DNA of 64,000 nucleotides from Novosphingobium sp. (GTDB lineage Bacteria; Pseudomonadota; Alphaproteobacteria; Sphingomonadales; Sphingomonadaceae): positions 1 through 64,000 of the forward strand of contig NZ_JAPZQX010000009.1 in the NCBI RefSeq assembly GCF_027531025.1. The letters are read 5' to 3'. Both the position numbers and the translations under genes were made by a program. The notes under the pieces were generated by a model. The model made no database searches. It was not told the DNA's origin and worked only from the letters and a program-made list of their open reading frames with translations. Positions 50,506-60,551 of the stretch are shown here, piece by piece (the stretch's first letter is position 1; every line of letters begins with the position of its first letter).

Positions 50506-53181
50506 ATGACCCAGGTCGGACAGGACACGCTCGGCACGCGCAGCACGCTGACCGTCGGCGGCAAGGACTATGCCTATTATTCGCTGAACAAGGCCGCGGC
50601 CAAGCTGGGCGACATCTCGCGCCTGCCCTTCAGCATGAAGGTGCTGCTGGAGAACCTGCTGCGCTTCGAGGACGGCGGCTTCACCGTTTCGACCGACCAC
50701 GTGAAGGCCGTGATCGACTGGCAGAAGAACCCGACCGAATCGACCGAGGAAATCCAGTATCGCCCGGCCCGCGTGCTGCTGCAGGATTTCACCGGCGTGC
50801 CCTGCGTGGTGGACCTGGCCGCGATGCGCGATGCCATCGCCAAGCTGGGCGGGGATACTTCGCGGATCAACCCGCTGGTCCCCGTCAACCTGGTGATCGA
50901 CCACTCGGTGATGGTCGATGAATTCGGCCACCCCAAGGCCTTCCAGGAAAACGTCGAGATCGAATACCACCGCAACATGGAGCGCTATGACTTCCTCAAG
51001 TGGGGCTCGAAGTCGCTCAACAACTTCTACGCCGTGCCGCCGGGCACCGGCATCTGCCACCAGGTCAATCTGGAGAACATCGCCAAGACCGTCTGGACCT
51101 CGACCGACCAGCACGGCGCGACCGTGGCCTATCCCGACACCTGCGTCGGCACCGACAGCCACACCACCATGATCAACGGCCTGGGCGTGCTGGGCTGGGG
51201 CGTCGGCGGGATCGAGGCCGAGGCCGCAATGCTGGGCCAGCCGGTGTCGATGCTGATCCCTGAAGTGGTCGGCTTCAAGCTGACCGGCAAGCTCAGCGAA
51301 GGCGTGACCGCGACCGACCTGGTGCTGACCTGCACGAACCTGCTGCGCAAGCACGGCGTGGTTGGCCGCTTCGTCGAATACTATGGCCCGGGCCTCGCCT
51401 CGCTGAGCCTGGCGGACCGTGCGACCCTGGCCAACATGGCCCCCGAATATGGCGCGACCTGCGGCTTCTTCGGGATCGACGACAAGACGCTCGATTACCT
51501 GCGCCTCACCGGCCGCGAGGAAAGCCAGATCGCCCTGGTCGAAGCCTATGCCAAGGAGCAGGGCTTCTGGCTTGACCCGAACGGGCCGGAGCCGGTGTTC
51601 TCCTCGACGCTGGAGCTCGACATGGGCACCGTCGTGCCGTCGCTCGCCGGGCCGAAGCGCCCGCAGGACCGCGTCTCGCTGCCCGATGTCGACGATGTCT
51701 TCGCCAAGGACATGGCCGAGACCTACAAGAAGGCCAACACCCGCGTGCCGGTCGAGGGCAAAGACTTCGACATCGGCGATGGCGACGTGATGATCGCGGC
51801 GATCACCAGCTGCACCAACACCAGCAACCCCGGCGTGCTGGTCGCCGCCGGCCTCGTTGCCAAGAAGGCCGACGAGCTGGGCCTGAAGCCCAAGCCCTGG
51901 GTCAAGACCTCGCTGGCCCCCGGCAGCCAAGTCGTCACCGATTACCTGATCAAGGCCGGGCTGCAGAGCCACCTCGACAATATCGGCTTCAACCTGGTCG
52001 GCTATGGCTGCACCACCTGCATCGGCAACTCTGGCCCGCTCGCCGAACCGATCAGCAAGGCGATCAACGAGAACGGGCTGGTTGCCGCCGCCGTCATCTC
52101 GGGCAACCGCAACTTCGAAGGCCGCGTCTCGCCCGACGTGCGCGCCAACTTCCTCGCCAGCCCGCCGCTGGTGGTGGCCTATGCGCTCAAGGGCACGGTG
52201 ATCGACGATTTCGTCACCACGCCAATCGGCACCGGCAAGGACGGGCAGGACGTGTTCCTCAAGGACATCTGGCCGACCAACCTCGAAGTCGCCGAAACCA
52301 TGAACGCCTGCGTCACGCGCGAGATGTTCCAGGCCCGCTATGCCGACGTCTACAAGGGTGACGAGCACTGGCAGGCGATCAACGTCACGGGTTCGGAAAC
52401 CTATTCGTGGCGCGCCGGTTCGACCTATGTCGCCAACCCGCCCTACTTCGAAGGCATGACGATGACCCCGGCCCCGGTGCAGGACATCATCGAGGCCAAG
52501 CCGCTGCTGATCCTGGGCGATTCGATCACCACCGACCACATAAGCCCGGCCGGCAACATCAAGGCCGACAGTCCGGCAGGCCAGTGGCTGATGGAGCACC
52601 AGGTCGCCAAGGCCGACTTCAACTCCTACGGCGCGCGCCGTGGCCACCACGAAGTGATGATGCGCGGCACCTTTGCCAACATCCGCATCAAGAACGAGAT
52701 GGTCCCCGGCACCGAAGGCGGGTTCAGCCGCTACAATGGCGAAGTGCTGCCGGTCTATGACGTGGCGATGAAGCACAAGGCCGATGGCACGCCGATGGTG
52801 GTCGTGGCCGGAAAGGAATACGGCACCGGCTCCAGCCGTGACTGGGCGGCCAAGGGCACCAACCTCCTGGGCGTGCGCGCGGTGATCGTCGAAAGCTTCG
52901 AGCGCATCCACCGCTCTAACCTGGTCGGCATGGGCGTGCTACCGCTGCAGTTCAAGGACGGCGAGACCCGCGAGACGCTGGGCCTCGATGGCGATTGCAC
53001 CTACACGATCAAGGGCGTCGCCAGCCTGACCCCGCGCCAGGATGTGGAAGTGGAAGTCACCCGCAAGGATGGCAGCCAGTTCACCTTCACCGCGCTGTGC
53101 CGGATCGATACCGCCAACGAGGTAGAATACTTCATGAACGGCGGCATCCTGCACTACGTGCTGCGCAAGCTGGCCGCCTGA
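50506..53181 (+). CDS. acnA: Aconitate hydratase A
   Basis: 891 residues, full length. The cluster cysteines lie in [10 protein letters not shown] and [22 protein letters not shown] and the swivel-domain [12 protein letters not shown] bind substrate. Converts citrate to isocitrate in the TCA cycle. A perfect hairpin terminator follows. GGAG 9 bases before the ATG. Confidence 0.98.
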   Translation: MTQVGQDTLGTRSTLTVGGKDYAYYSLNKAAAKLGDISRLPFSMKVLLENLLRFEDGGFTVSTDHVKAVIDWQKNPTESTEEIQYRPARVLLQDFTGVPCVVDLAAMRDAIAKLGGDTSRINPLVPVNLVIDHSVMVDEFGHPKAFQENVEIEYHRNMERYDFLKWGSKSLNNFYAVPPGTGICHQVNLENIAKTVWTSTDQHGATVAYPDTCVGTDSHTTMINGLGVLGWGVGGIEAEAAMLGQPVSMLIPEVVGFKLTGKLSEGVTATDLVLTCTNLLRKHGVVGRFVEYYGPGLASLSLADRATLANMAPEYGATCGFFGIDDKTLDYLRLTGREESQIALVEAYAKEQGFWLDPNGPEPVFSSTLELDMGTVVPSLAGPKRPQDRVSLPDVDDVFAKDMAETYKKANTRVPVEGKDFDIGDGDVMIAAITSCTNTSNPGVLVAAGLVAKKADELGLKPKPWVKTSLAPGSQVVTDYLIKAGLQSHLDNIGFNLVGYGCTTCIGNSGPLAEPISKAINENGLVAAAVISGNRNFEGRVSPDVRANFLASPPLVVAYALKGTVIDDFVTTPIGTGKDGQDVFLKDIWPTNLEVAETMNACVTREMFQARYADVYKGDEHWQAINVTGSETYSWRAGSTYVANPPYFEGMTMTPAPVQDIIEAKPLLILGDSITTDHISPAGNIKADSPAGQWLMEHQVAKADFNSYGARRGHHEVMMRGTFANIRIKNEMVPGTEGGFSRYNGEVLPVYDVAMKHKADGTPMVVVAGKEYGTGSSRDWAAKGTNLLGVRAVIVESFERIHRSNLVGMGVLPLQFKDGETRETLGLDGDCTYTIKGVASLTPRQDVEVEVTRKDGSQFTFTALCRIDTANEVEYFMNGGILHYVLRKLAA

Positions 53182-53202
53182 TCCTTAGCGACAGGGCTAA
53201 CG

Positions 53203-53238
53203 AAAAGGGGCGTCGTCCGGCCGGACGGCGCCCCTTTT
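53203..53238. terminator. Terminator after acnA
   Basis: AAAAGGGGCG...CCGG-CCGG...CGCCCCTTTT: near-perfect long stem ending in a T-run; works in both directions. Confidence 0.92.
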
Positions 53239-53329
53239 GCGTTGCGGGTTCCCCAAACTAGAAGGGCGGCCCGCGAAGGCCGCCCTGTCCCCCCATTTGA
53301 ACGGTATTCCTTAGCCGGTCAGTGGCCGG

Positions 53330-54583
53330 TCAGGCCCCCTGCTGCTTGCCCAGGCGGCGACGGCCGACCAGCGCCGCGGCAGCCGCGCCGAACAGCAGCA
53401 ACATCGGCGGCGCGGGCACCTCGTGACCGCCCGAGGAAGTGCTCGTCGTCGTGGTGTTGCCCGAGGACGAAGTGCTGGTCGTGGTATTGCCCGAGGACGA
53501 GGTGCTGGTCGAAGTTGACGAGCTGCCCGAGGTCGACGAACTGGTCGAGGTCGAGGAGCTGCCCGAAGTCGACGAGCTGGTGCTCGACGAGCCCGAGGTG
53601 CTCGTGCTGACATTGCCCGAGCTCGAGGTGCTGGTGCTGACATTGCCGGACGACGAGGTCGACGAGCTGGTGCTGACGTTGCCCGAGGTCGAGCTCGACG
53701 AGGTCACATTGCCCGACGAGGACGACGAGACGTTGCCCGAAGTCGAGCTCGACGAGCTGGCGTTGTTGCCCGAGCTCGAGCTGACATTGCCCGACGAGGT
53801 CGAGCTGGAGCTGGAGCTCGAACTGGTGACACCGCCAGTCGAGGTCGAGACATTGCCCGATGACGTCGAGGTGGAGCTGGAGCTGGTGACACCGCCGGTG
53901 CTGGTCGACACGCCGCCGGTCGAGGTCGAGACACCGCCCGTGGAGGTCGAGACACCGCCGGTCGAAGTGGTCGAGCTGGAGGTGATCCCGCCGGTCGTGG
54001 TCGTGCTGGTCAGGCCCCCGGTCGAGGTCGACGAGCCGCCGCTCGAAGTGGAGGTCGAACCGCCGGTCGAGGTGAAGCCGCCGGTCGAGGTAGACGAGCT
54101 GCCCCCCGAGGTGGACGAGCTGCCCCCCGAGGACGAGGTCGAGGTCGAGCCGCCCGAAGTGGTGGTGGAGACGACCACCGAGCCGCTCGAACCGCCGCTG
54201 CCGCCGAAGAACCCGCCGAAGAAGCCGCCGCCAAAGCCGAAGCCGCCCGAACCGCCGATCACGGTCACTTCGCCACCACCGCCCGAGGGGGTCGGCATCG
54301 GCGGCAGTTGCGGCAGCATCGGCAGCGCGGCCAGGGCCATCTGCTGCGGTTCCGGCGTGGCGCAGCTGACCGACTTGGTGATCACGCGGCGAATCTTCTT
54401 CGTCTGGCGCGGCGCCTGGGCGGTGCGAACCACCTTGCGCTTCATCGGCTTGGCCTGCTTGGCGTGCTTGACGTACTGGACCTGGGCAGCCGGGGCCTCG
54501 GCCACGTGCACCGCCCCGCCGCCCACCACGGCACCGCCCGCGGCAATCGCGGACAATTTCACTAGGGCCATCCGAACCGACAT
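53330..54583 (-). CDS. Low-complexity Ser/Thr/Gly/Asn-rich protein with PEP-CTERM-like anchor
   Basis: 417 residues from MSVRMALVKL. N-terminal hydrophobic segment (SAIAAGGAVVGGGAVHVAEA), a basic part, a glycine-rich GFGFGGGFFGGFFGG block, then about 230 residues of imperfect SSTSTGGVSTST / SSGNVSTSSS repeats, and a C-terminal sorting-like tail VPAPPMLLLFGAAAAALVGRRR. The tail matches the PEP-CTERM pattern (short VPxP motif, hydrophobic helix, arginines). Probably a surface or exopolysaccharide-associated protein. The repeat tract should vary in length between strains. Confidence 0.75.
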   Translation of the reverse strand: MSVRMALVKLSAIAAGGAVVGGGAVHVAEAPAAQVQYVKHAKQAKPMKRKVVRTAQAPRQTKKIRRVITKSVSCATPEPQQMALAALPMLPQLPPMPTPSGGGGEVTVIGGSGGFGFGGGFFGGFFGGSGGSSGSVVVSTTTSGGSTSTSSSGGSSSTSGGSSSTSTGGFTSTGGSTSTSSGGSSTSTGGLTSTTTTGGITSSSTTSTGGVSTSTGGVSTSTGGVSTSTGGVTSSSSTSTSSGNVSTSTGGVTSSSSSSSSTSSGNVSSSSGNNASSSSSTSGNVSSSSSGNVTSSSSTSGNVSTSSSTSSSGNVSTSTSSSGNVSTSTSGSSSTSSSTSGSSSTSTSSSTSGSSSTSTSTSSSGNTTTSTSSSGNTTTTSTSSGGHEVPAPPMLLLFGAAAAALVGRRRLGKQQGA

Positions 54584-54812
54584 AGGCTGCGCTTTCTTCT
54601 GCTTCGGGCTGGGGCACGAACCGAACAGCCAATGCTGCCGGATTGCCCCAATAGGCACAGAAACGCAGACGAATTATTAAGCGACAATCGGGTTAACCAT
54701 GTTTTGCCTGTCCCGCAGCGGGATTCGTACGCGCAGCGACCGGCCCGGACCCGAGCTGTCCCATTCTGGAACCGATTGTCTGCTAACTTCCTAACGAACG
54801 CGGGCTTTTCAG

Positions 54813-55865
54813 CTAGTCGGACAGCGAATCGCCGGCATCGAACAGCCCGGCCTGGCTGCCGCCCAATTGACCCTGGGGTGCCGCCAGACCCAGATGCTGC
54901 CAGCCCCGCGCGTTAAGACAACGCCCGCGCGCGGTGCGGGCGATCAGGCCCAGCTGGATCAGGAAGGGTTCGATCACATCCTCGATCGTGTCGCGCGGCT
55001 CGCTGAGACCCGCCGCCAGCGTTTCCACTCCCACCGGCCCGCCATTGTAGAGCTCGGCGATCATCGTCAGGTACCGCCGGTCCATCGTATCGAGCCCCAG
55101 CGCGTCCACTTCCAGCCGGGTCAGCGCGGCATCGGCCTGGCCCCGGGTGATCGCGGCATGACCCTCGACATGGGCGAAATCGCGCACCCGGCGCAGCAGG
55201 CGCCCGGCCACGCGCGGGGTGCCGCGCGCGCGCCGGGCAATCTCGCGCGCGCCATCGGGTTCGATCCCGATCCCCAGCAGTCCGGCCCCGCGCGTCACCA
55301 CGCGTTCCAGCTCCGCCTCGGTATAGAAATTGAGCCGCACCGGAATGCCGAACCGGTCGCGCAGCGGCGTGGTCAAAAGGCCGGCCCGGGTGGTCGCGCC
55401 GACCAGGGTGAAGGGCGGCAGGTCGATCCGCACCGAGCGCGCCGATGGCCCCTCGCCAATGATCAGGTCAAGCGCGCGGTCCTCCATCGCCGGATAGAGC
55501 ACTTCCTCGACCTGGGGGTTGAGGCGGTGAATCTCGTCGATGAACAGGACGTCGCCCTCTTCCAGATTGGTGAGCAGCGCGGCCAGATCGCCCGCCTTGG
55601 CAATCACCGGGCCGGAGGTGGCGCGAAAGCCCACGCCCAGCTCCTTGGCGACGATTTGCGCCAGCGTGGTCTTGCCCAGCCCCGGCGGGCCGAAGAACAG
55701 CACGTGATCCATCGCCTCGCGCCGCGATTTCGCGCTTTCGATGAAGACGCGCAGGTTGTCCTTCGCCGCCGCCTGTCCGACGAATTCGGCCAGCGTTTTG
55801 GGCCGCAGCGCGGCGTCGGGATCCTCGGGCAGGCGGGCGGAGGAGAGGAGCGGGTTGTCGGTCAC
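54813..55865 (-). CDS. ruvB: Holliday-junction branch-migration helicase RuvB
   Basis: 350 residues. Walker [14 protein letters not shown], Walker [10 protein letters not shown], sensor [19 protein letters not shown]-terminal winged helix. Works as a hexamer with RuvA. Overlaps ruvA by four bases. Confidence 0.98.
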   Translation of the reverse strand: MTDNPLLSSARLPEDPDAALRPKTLAEFVGQAAAKDNLRVFIESAKSRREAMDHVLFFGPPGLGKTTLAQIVAKELGVGFRATSGPVIAKAGDLAALLTNLEEGDVLFIDEIHRLNPQVEEVLYPAMEDRALDLIIGEGPSARSVRIDLPPFTLVGATTRAGLLTTPLRDRFGIPVRLNFYTEAELERVVTRGAGLLGIGIEPDGAREIARRARGTPRVAGRLLRRVRDFAHVEGHAAITRGQADAALTRLEVDALGLDTMDRRYLTMIAELYNGGPVGVETLAAGLSEPRDTIEDVIEPFLIQLGLIARTARGRCLNARGWQHLGLAAPQGQLGGSQAGLFDAGDSLSD

Positions 55866-56461
55866 CCCGTCGCCCTCTTCAGCGCGACCCGCACCAGGTC
55901 ATTCAGCCCCGCGCCATCGCCCAGTTCCTCGATCGCGCGGGCGACGGCCTGCGTTGCGATATTGGGCTTGAAGCCCAGGTTCTGGAGCGCCGAAACGGCA
56001 TCCTGGCTGGCCGATCCGGCCGGCGCGGCAGCGATGGCGGCACCGACGGCAGAGGGAAGCCCCCCCGCCTTGTCCTTCAATTCGTTGACGATCCGGCCCG
56101 CCAGCTTCGGCCCCACGCCCTGCGCGCGGGCGACCATCGCCGCATCTCCCCCAGCACACGCGCGCTGGAGTTCGTCAACGGTCAGCGCGGACAGCACTGC
56201 CAGCGCCATCTTCGATCCCACCCCCTGCACCCCGGTCAGCAGGCGGAACCATTCGCGCTCCCCGGCCGAGGCAAAGCCGATCAGGCGCATGTCGTTTTCG
56301 GAAACCTGCAGTTCGGTATGGACCGTCACCCGGTCCCCCCGCGTGCCCAGCGCATCGAGCGTGCGGGCGCTGCAATGGACGAGGTAGCCGACGCCGTTGA
56401 CGTCGATCACGGCCCAGTCGGGGCCAAAGTCATCCAGCAGGCCGGAAAGGCGGGCGATCAT
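55862..56461 (-). CDS. ruvA: Holliday-junction DNA-binding protein RuvA
   Basis: 199 residues; OB-fold start MIARLSGLL, two HhH motifs ([32 protein letters not shown]) and the C-terminal RuvB-binding domain (ALQNLGFKP). Start ATG conserved in the family. Confidence 0.97.
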   Translation of the reverse strand: MIARLSGLLDDFGPDWAVIDVNGVGYLVHCSARTLDALGTRGDRVTVHTELQVSENDMRLIGFASAGEREWFRLLTGVQGVGSKMALAVLSALTVDELQRACAGGDAAMVARAQGVGPKLAGRIVNELKDKAGGLPSAVGAAIAAAPAGSASQDAVSALQNLGFKPNIATQAVARAIEELGDGAGLNDLVRVALKRATG

Positions 56462-56561
56462 GCTTTGTTCTATTGGCAGCTTTCGAACGGCAATGCCAGC
56501 GGCTTGTGCAATTGCCCCCAGCCGTTAGGCTTGAGGGCCTGACCGGGGGGAGAACGAAATC

Positions 56562-56999
56562 ATGGCCTTCAGCGATTCCGCGGGGAAATTCTGGCAGGTC
56601 GACCTGACCAGCCGCCTGGGCGCGCATACCGCCACGCACCAGGGCGCGCTGGCCTGTTTCATCTTTGCGGGCCTCGCCGTGCTGGGCTTCTTCGTGCTGG
56701 GCGGGAGCGCGGGGTTCGGCACGCCCGAGGGAATCGCGGTGATGATCGGGGCCGGGCTGGAATTCGTGGTGGCGATGATCGCCGGGCTGCGGCTGCGGAC
56801 CGGCAAGGGCGCCTATTGGGGCATGGCCACCGCGGTCCTGGCCACGCTGGAGCTGATCGGCAAGATCGTTGCGATCAGCATCGGCGGCATCGTTATGGGC
56901 GGGCTGGTGCTGGTCTACCTGGTCAACGGCATTCGCGGAGCCCTGGCGCTGAAACGCGGCCAGGGCTTCGCGGATGACGATTTGGACGTGTTCGGATAG
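56562..56999 (+). CDS. Small membrane protein, unknown
   Basis: 145 residues with four hydrophobic segments (LACFIFAGLAVLGFFVLGG, AVMIGAGLEFVVAMIAGL, AVLATLELIGKIVAI, GIVMGGLVLVYLVNGI). No family recognised with certainty. Lies between ruvA and a DoxX gene on the other strand. Confidence 0.75.
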   Translation: MAFSDSAGKFWQVDLTSRLGAHTATHQGALACFIFAGLAVLGFFVLGGSAGFGTPEGIAVMIGAGLEFVVAMIAGLRLRTGKGAYWGMATAVLATLELIGKIVAISIGGIVMGGLVLVYLVNGIRGALALKRGQGFADDDLDVFG

Positions 57000-57008
57000 G
57001 CACTCCGC

Positions 57009-57416
57009 CTACTTCGCCCGCCAGCCGTCCACGCTCCACCGCCCCGCGCCATGGGTGGCGAAATGCGCGCCGATGAACACCAGCACGATCGCCGGCCACC
57101 AACCGCGATAGGGTTCGGCAAAGTGGACCATGGCCACGGCCACCACGAAGGTTGCCGCCACGGCGAGCCCCGCCCAGCGGGTGAACAGGCCCAGCACCAG
57201 CAGCGCACCGCTGATGAACTGTACCCAGACGCCCAGCGGGGCCATCAGGTTCGGAGCGGGAAAGCCGAACTGGGTCATGAAGCCGACGAATTCCTGCATC
57301 CGCGCCGGGCTGACGATATTGTCCAGCGTTTCGTGCATCAGGAAGCTGCCGGTCAGCAGCCGCAGGCCAAGCTGGCTGAGATCGCGGCCGTGATCGAGCC
57401 CTGAAAGGTTAAGCAT
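57009..57416 (-). CDS. DoxX-family protein
   Basis: 135 residues, four helices; RLLTGSFLMHETLDNI and PLGVWVQFISGALLVLGLFTRWAGL are DoxX signatures. Role unknown, perhaps redox-related. Confidence 0.83.
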   Translation of the reverse strand: MLNLSGLDHGRDLSQLGLRLLTGSFLMHETLDNIVSPARMQEFVGFMTQFGFPAPNLMAPLGVWVQFISGALLVLGLFTRWAGLAVAATFVVAVAMVHFAEPYRGWWPAIVLVFIGAHFATHGAGRWSVDGWRAK

Positions 57417-57517
57417 GAGAATCCCCCGGTGAAACTGGTTTCAGGCGGAACGATCTGCCGCACGGGACCGGAGGCGTCCAGCGTACCGGTACACCGCCAG
57501 CGGCAGGAGGCAGGGGT

Positions 57518-57988
57518 TCAGGCGCGCAGCAGGTGGGCGTGGGTGATTGCCACGGCCAGGGCATCGGCGGCATCGGCCCCGGTTAGTGCGACCCCCGGCA
57601 GCAGCACTTTCAGCATGGCCTGGACCTGGGCCTTTTCCGCCCCGCCGGTGCCGACAATCGCTTTCTTGACCAGCCGCGTGGCATATTCCGCAACCGGCAT
57701 TCCGGCCCGCGCCAGGGCCAGCAGGCAGACGCCCCGCGCCTGCCCGAGCTTGAGCGTCGATTGCGGATTGGCGTTGACGAAAACTTCCTCCACCGCGCCT
57801 CTATCGGGCTGGTAGCGGGCGATGACATCGCTGAGCTCGCGGTCCAGCGTGACCAGCCGTTCGGCCAGCGCCGCTGCGGGATCGGTCCTGACCTGGCCAT
57901 TGGCGACATGACTCAGCCGATTGCCGCTTTTCGCCACGATCCCCCAGCCGGTGCAGCTGAGCGAGGGATCAAGGCCGATAATCAGCAC
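57518..57988 (-). CDS. ruvC: Crossover junction endonuclease RuvC
   Basis: 156 residues. Active-site acids visible: [11 protein letters not shown] (Asp7), VEEVFVN (Glu), and [13 protein letters not shown] (C-terminal Asp pair). Cleaves Holliday junctions with RuvAB. Third gene of the yebC-ruvC group. Confidence 0.97.
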   Translation of the reverse strand: MLIIGLDPSLSCTGWGIVAKSGNRLSHVANGQVRTDPAAALAERLVTLDRELSDVIARYQPDRGAVEEVFVNANPQSTLKLGQARGVCLLALARAGMPVAEYATRLVKKAIVGTGGAEKAQVQAMLKVLLPGVALTGADAADALAVAITHAHLLRA

Positions 57989-57991
57989 GGC

Positions 57992-58519
57992 TCAGAACCA
58001 GCCATCGAAGGGTCCGCCTTCGTCTTCGGCACGCGGAAGCGGTGCGCCGACGCGCTCGGCCCACTCGGCCACGTTCGCAACAAGGCTGGCGTTGATCTGG
58101 CTCGCGGGGCAATCGATCCGGAAATCCTGGGCCGGATTGCTGTTCGTGATGGTCAGCGCCCCGGCATAGGTCCGGCCCGGCCGGTCGGCCAGCGAGCCGT
58201 CCATCCCTTCGAGGAGAATGACCTGCCGCACGCCATCGGACAGCCGGATATGGCGCTGGTGGCCACCGCCCTGGCCGATCACGTGGCCTTCGCGGACCTC
58301 GTCCCAGCTCGACTGGGCATTGCCCACCCCTCCCCTGCCCTTCAGCGGCGTGGTGAACAGGATCAGGCGCTGGTCTGCGGTGCCTAGCAGTTCGACCGCC
58401 CAGTCATCGTTGCGGCAATCGAATAGGACCTGTGGCGGGGTCGCCGGAACCGCGCTCGCGCTCGACGCCGCGGCGGCACCGGCGATCAGCCAGCGGGCCA
58501 CGCGGCGCGCGCGCTGCAT
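57992..58519 (-). CDS. Exported hypothetical protein
   Basis: 175 residues with a signal peptide (ARRVARWLIAGAAAASSASAVPA). The mature part has Cys pairs (DCRND, DCPASQ) and beta strands; no family recognised. Overlaps the yebC stop by one base and precedes ruvC by three, so it is cotranscribed. Confidence 0.72.
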   Translation of the reverse strand: MQRARRVARWLIAGAAAASSASAVPATPPQVLFDCRNDDWAVELLGTADQRLILFTTPLKGRGGVGNAQSSWDEVREGHVIGQGGGHQRHIRLSDGVRQVILLEGMDGSLADRPGRTYAGALTITNSNPAQDFRIDCPASQINASLVANVAEWAERVGAPLPRAEDEGGPFDGWF

Positions 58520-59262
58520 CAGCCCAGCTGCTCCATCACCGCATCGGGGATTTCGTAATTGCCCCAGACGGTCTGGACGTCATCGTCATCGTCCAGCACG
58601 TCGATCAGCTTGAGCAGGGTGCGGGCGGTTTCAACGTCCACTTCGGTCTTGAGGCCGGGCTTCCACGCCAGCTTCACGCCTTCGGCTTCGCCGAGCACCT
58701 TTTCGAGTTCGCGCGCGACCGGATGGAGGTTTTCGACCGCGACCCAGATCGCGTGGCTCTCGGCATCGCTTTCAACGTCGTCAGCCCCGGCTTCGAGCGC
58801 GGCTTCGAACACCTTGTCGGCATCGCCGGCGCTGCCGGGATATTCGATCAGGCCGAGCCGTTCGAACCCGTGGCTCACCGCGCCCGATGCGCCCAGGTTG
58901 CCGCCGTTCTTGGCAAAGGCGGTGCGCACGTTCGTAGCGGTGCGATTGCGGTTGTCGGTCAGCGCCTCGACGATCAGGGCTACGCCGCCGGGGCCATAGC
59001 CCTCATACCGCACTTCCTCGTAGTTCTCGGCATCGCCCTTGCTGGCCTTGTCGATCGCCCGCTGGATGTTGTCCTTTGGCATCGACTGGGCGCGCGCGGC
59101 ATTCACCGCGGCGCGCAGGCGCGGGTTCATGTCGGGATCGGGCATGCCCATCTTGGCCGCAACGGTGATTTCGCGGCTGAGCTTGGAAAACTGCGCGGCG
59201 CGCTTCTTATCCTGCGCACCCTTGCGGTGCATGATGTTCTTGAATTTGGAATGGCCTGCCAT
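58519..59262 (-). CDS. YebC/PmpR-family transcription and translation factor
   Basis: 247 residues; [32 protein letters not shown] is the conserved start, and [24 protein letters not shown] the middle. Family members act on transcription and, as recently shown for some, relieve ribosome stalling at proline stretches. Upstream of ruvC as in most proteobacteria. Confidence 0.95.
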   Translation of the reverse strand: MAGHSKFKNIMHRKGAQDKKRAAQFSKLSREITVAAKMGMPDPDMNPRLRAAVNAARAQSMPKDNIQRAIDKASKGDAENYEEVRYEGYGPGGVALIVEALTDNRNRTATNVRTAFAKNGGNLGASGAVSHGFERLGLIEYPGSAGDADKVFEAALEAGADDVESDAESHAIWVAVENLHPVARELEKVLGEAEGVKLAWKPGLKTEVDVETARTLLKLIDVLDDDDDVQTVWGNYEIPDAVMEQLG

Positions 59263-59376
59263 GGGAAACGCCGTCAGCTAGGAGGTGGAATTGGCCCGCC
59301 CCCTAGCCCAGCGACAGCAATCAGACAACCTTGAGTCCCGGTTCTGCCTGACGGCAGTAGCGGCACCGGCCCTGCT

Positions 59377-59694
59377 TCAGACTACAACAGCCGTGCCCGA
59401 AGCGCTGACCATCAGCATCGAGCCGTTGCTGCCCAGCACTTCGTAATCGATATCCACGCCGATCACGGCATTGCCGCCCAGGTTGCGCGCGGTGTCCTGC
59501 ATTTCCTGCAGCGCCTGCATCCGGGCGCGGGCCAGCACGTCTTCATAGGAGCCGGACCGGCCACCAACGATATCCCGGACGCTGGCGAACAGGTCGCGGA
59601 ACAGGTTCGCGCCGACGATCACTTCGCCGGTGACGATGCCAAGATACTGCTGGACCGGCCGGCCCTCGACCGTGGAAGTGGTGGTAACGATCAT
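59377..59694 (-). CDS. YbjQ/UPF0145 family protein
   Basis: 105 residues, the exact family size; [32 protein letters not shown] and [13 protein letters not shown] are diagnostic. Forms pentamers in solved structures; function unclear. Confidence 0.92.
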   Translation of the reverse strand: MIVTTTSTVEGRPVQQYLGIVTGEVIVGANLFRDLFASVRDIVGGRSGSYEDVLARARMQALQEMQDTARNLGGNAVIGVDIDYEVLGSNGSMLMVSASGTAVVV

Positions 59695-59770
59695 GGGGAA
59701 ACTCCTTTTCCCGGGGATGGTTAGCCCAAGATAGGGAGTGCCCCGCCGCGATCAACCGGCGCCGGGAGCC

Positions 59771-59825
59771 AGCGTCAGCCCAGCCCGAGGGCCGTCTTGC
59801 CAATGGCGCAGGCGTCAGCCGAGCC
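59771..59825. repeat. Duplicated 3' end of the GapR gene
   Basis: On the minus strand AAGGCGGCCTTGGGGCTCGG plus stop is followed 20 bases later by AAGACGGCCCTCGGGCTGGG plus stop; about 23 of 27 bases match. Confidence 0.7.
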
Positions 59826-60051
59826 CCAAGGCCGCCTTGTAGGTATCGAGGATCGCTTCCATCTCGGCCCGGTCATCGGGCTTCATCTTCCGCAGGCGGA
59901 CGATCTGACGCATGATCTTCACGTCATAGCCCACGGCCTTGGCTTCGGCGTAGACGTCGCGGATATCGTCGGTGATGCCCTTCTTTTCTTCTTCCAGGCG
60001 CTCGACGCGTTCGATCAGCAGGCGCAGGCGGTCATCGGTGGCGTTGGCCAT
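59815..60051 (-). CDS. gapR: GapR-like DUF2312 nucleoid protein
   Basis: 78 residues. [23 protein letters not shown], then [23 protein letters not shown], is the DUF2312 coiled coil. In Caulobacter GapR binds overtwisted AT-rich DNA and is essential for replication fork progress. Dimer/tetramer clamp expected. Confidence 0.9.
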   Translation of the reverse strand: MANATDDRLRLLIERVERLEEEKKGITDDIRDVYAEAKAVGYDVKIMRQIVRLRKMKPDDRAEMEAILDTYKAALGLG

Positions 60052-60150
60052 GGGGAAACTCCGGTAAGCGGGTGAATCGGTTGGCCACGCGGTTAGCGGT
60101 GCGAACAGATTCGGGCAAAGCGCTGCCTGTGGAAATCAGTGGGCTGCCGC

Positions 60151-60486
60151 TCAGTGAGCGGGCGCGTTCTTCTTCAGGCTCGCTTCCATCCGGGCGAGCT
60201 GCTCCGCCGTTGCCTCGGTCTGGAAGCGGGCCTTCCACTCGGCGGAAGGCATGCCATGGATCACTTCGCGCGCGGCCTCCTTGTCGAGGGGGGCACCGGC
60301 CTCGCGAATCCAGTCGGCCAGGCAATTGCGGCAGAAGCCCGCCAGCCCCATCAGCTCGATGTTCTGGGCATCGTGCCGGTGGCGCAGGTGGCGCACCATG
60401 CGGCGGAACGCGGCAGCGGCCACGGCATCGTCCAGCGCATCCAGCGGATCGCCAGCGTCTACATTCGTATTTTCAGAGCAGCTCAT
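60151..60486 (-). CDS. DUF1244-family protein
   Basis: 111 residues from MSCSENTN. MRHLRHR..QNIELMGLAGFCRNCLADW matches DUF1244, with a CxxC-type pair and His residues that could bind a metal. Function unknown. Divergent from pyk with 65 bases between starts. Confidence 0.88.
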   Translation of the reverse strand: MSCSENTNVDAGDPLDALDDAVAAAAFRRMVRHLRHRHDAQNIELMGLAGFCRNCLADWIREAGAPLDKEAAREVIHGMPSAEWKARFQTEATAEQLARMEASLKKNAPAH

Positions 60487-60551
60487 CGGGACAGTCCTTG
60501 GTCTTTCGCACCGCCTTTGCCATAGGCAGGCTGACCTGAGGAAGGAAAACA

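Noticed and set aside
50221..52911. 896-codon open frame on the minus strand
   Set aside because: Shadow of acnA in GC-rich DNA; His/Gly/Val-rich with no domain.
53439..54680. 413-codon acidic plus-strand frame (VEV/PEVDEL repeats)
   Set aside because: Mirror of the Ser/Thr-rich repeat codons of the minus-strand gene; no SD and no signal, whereas the minus frame has a start, a hydrophobic N-terminus and a sorting-like tail.
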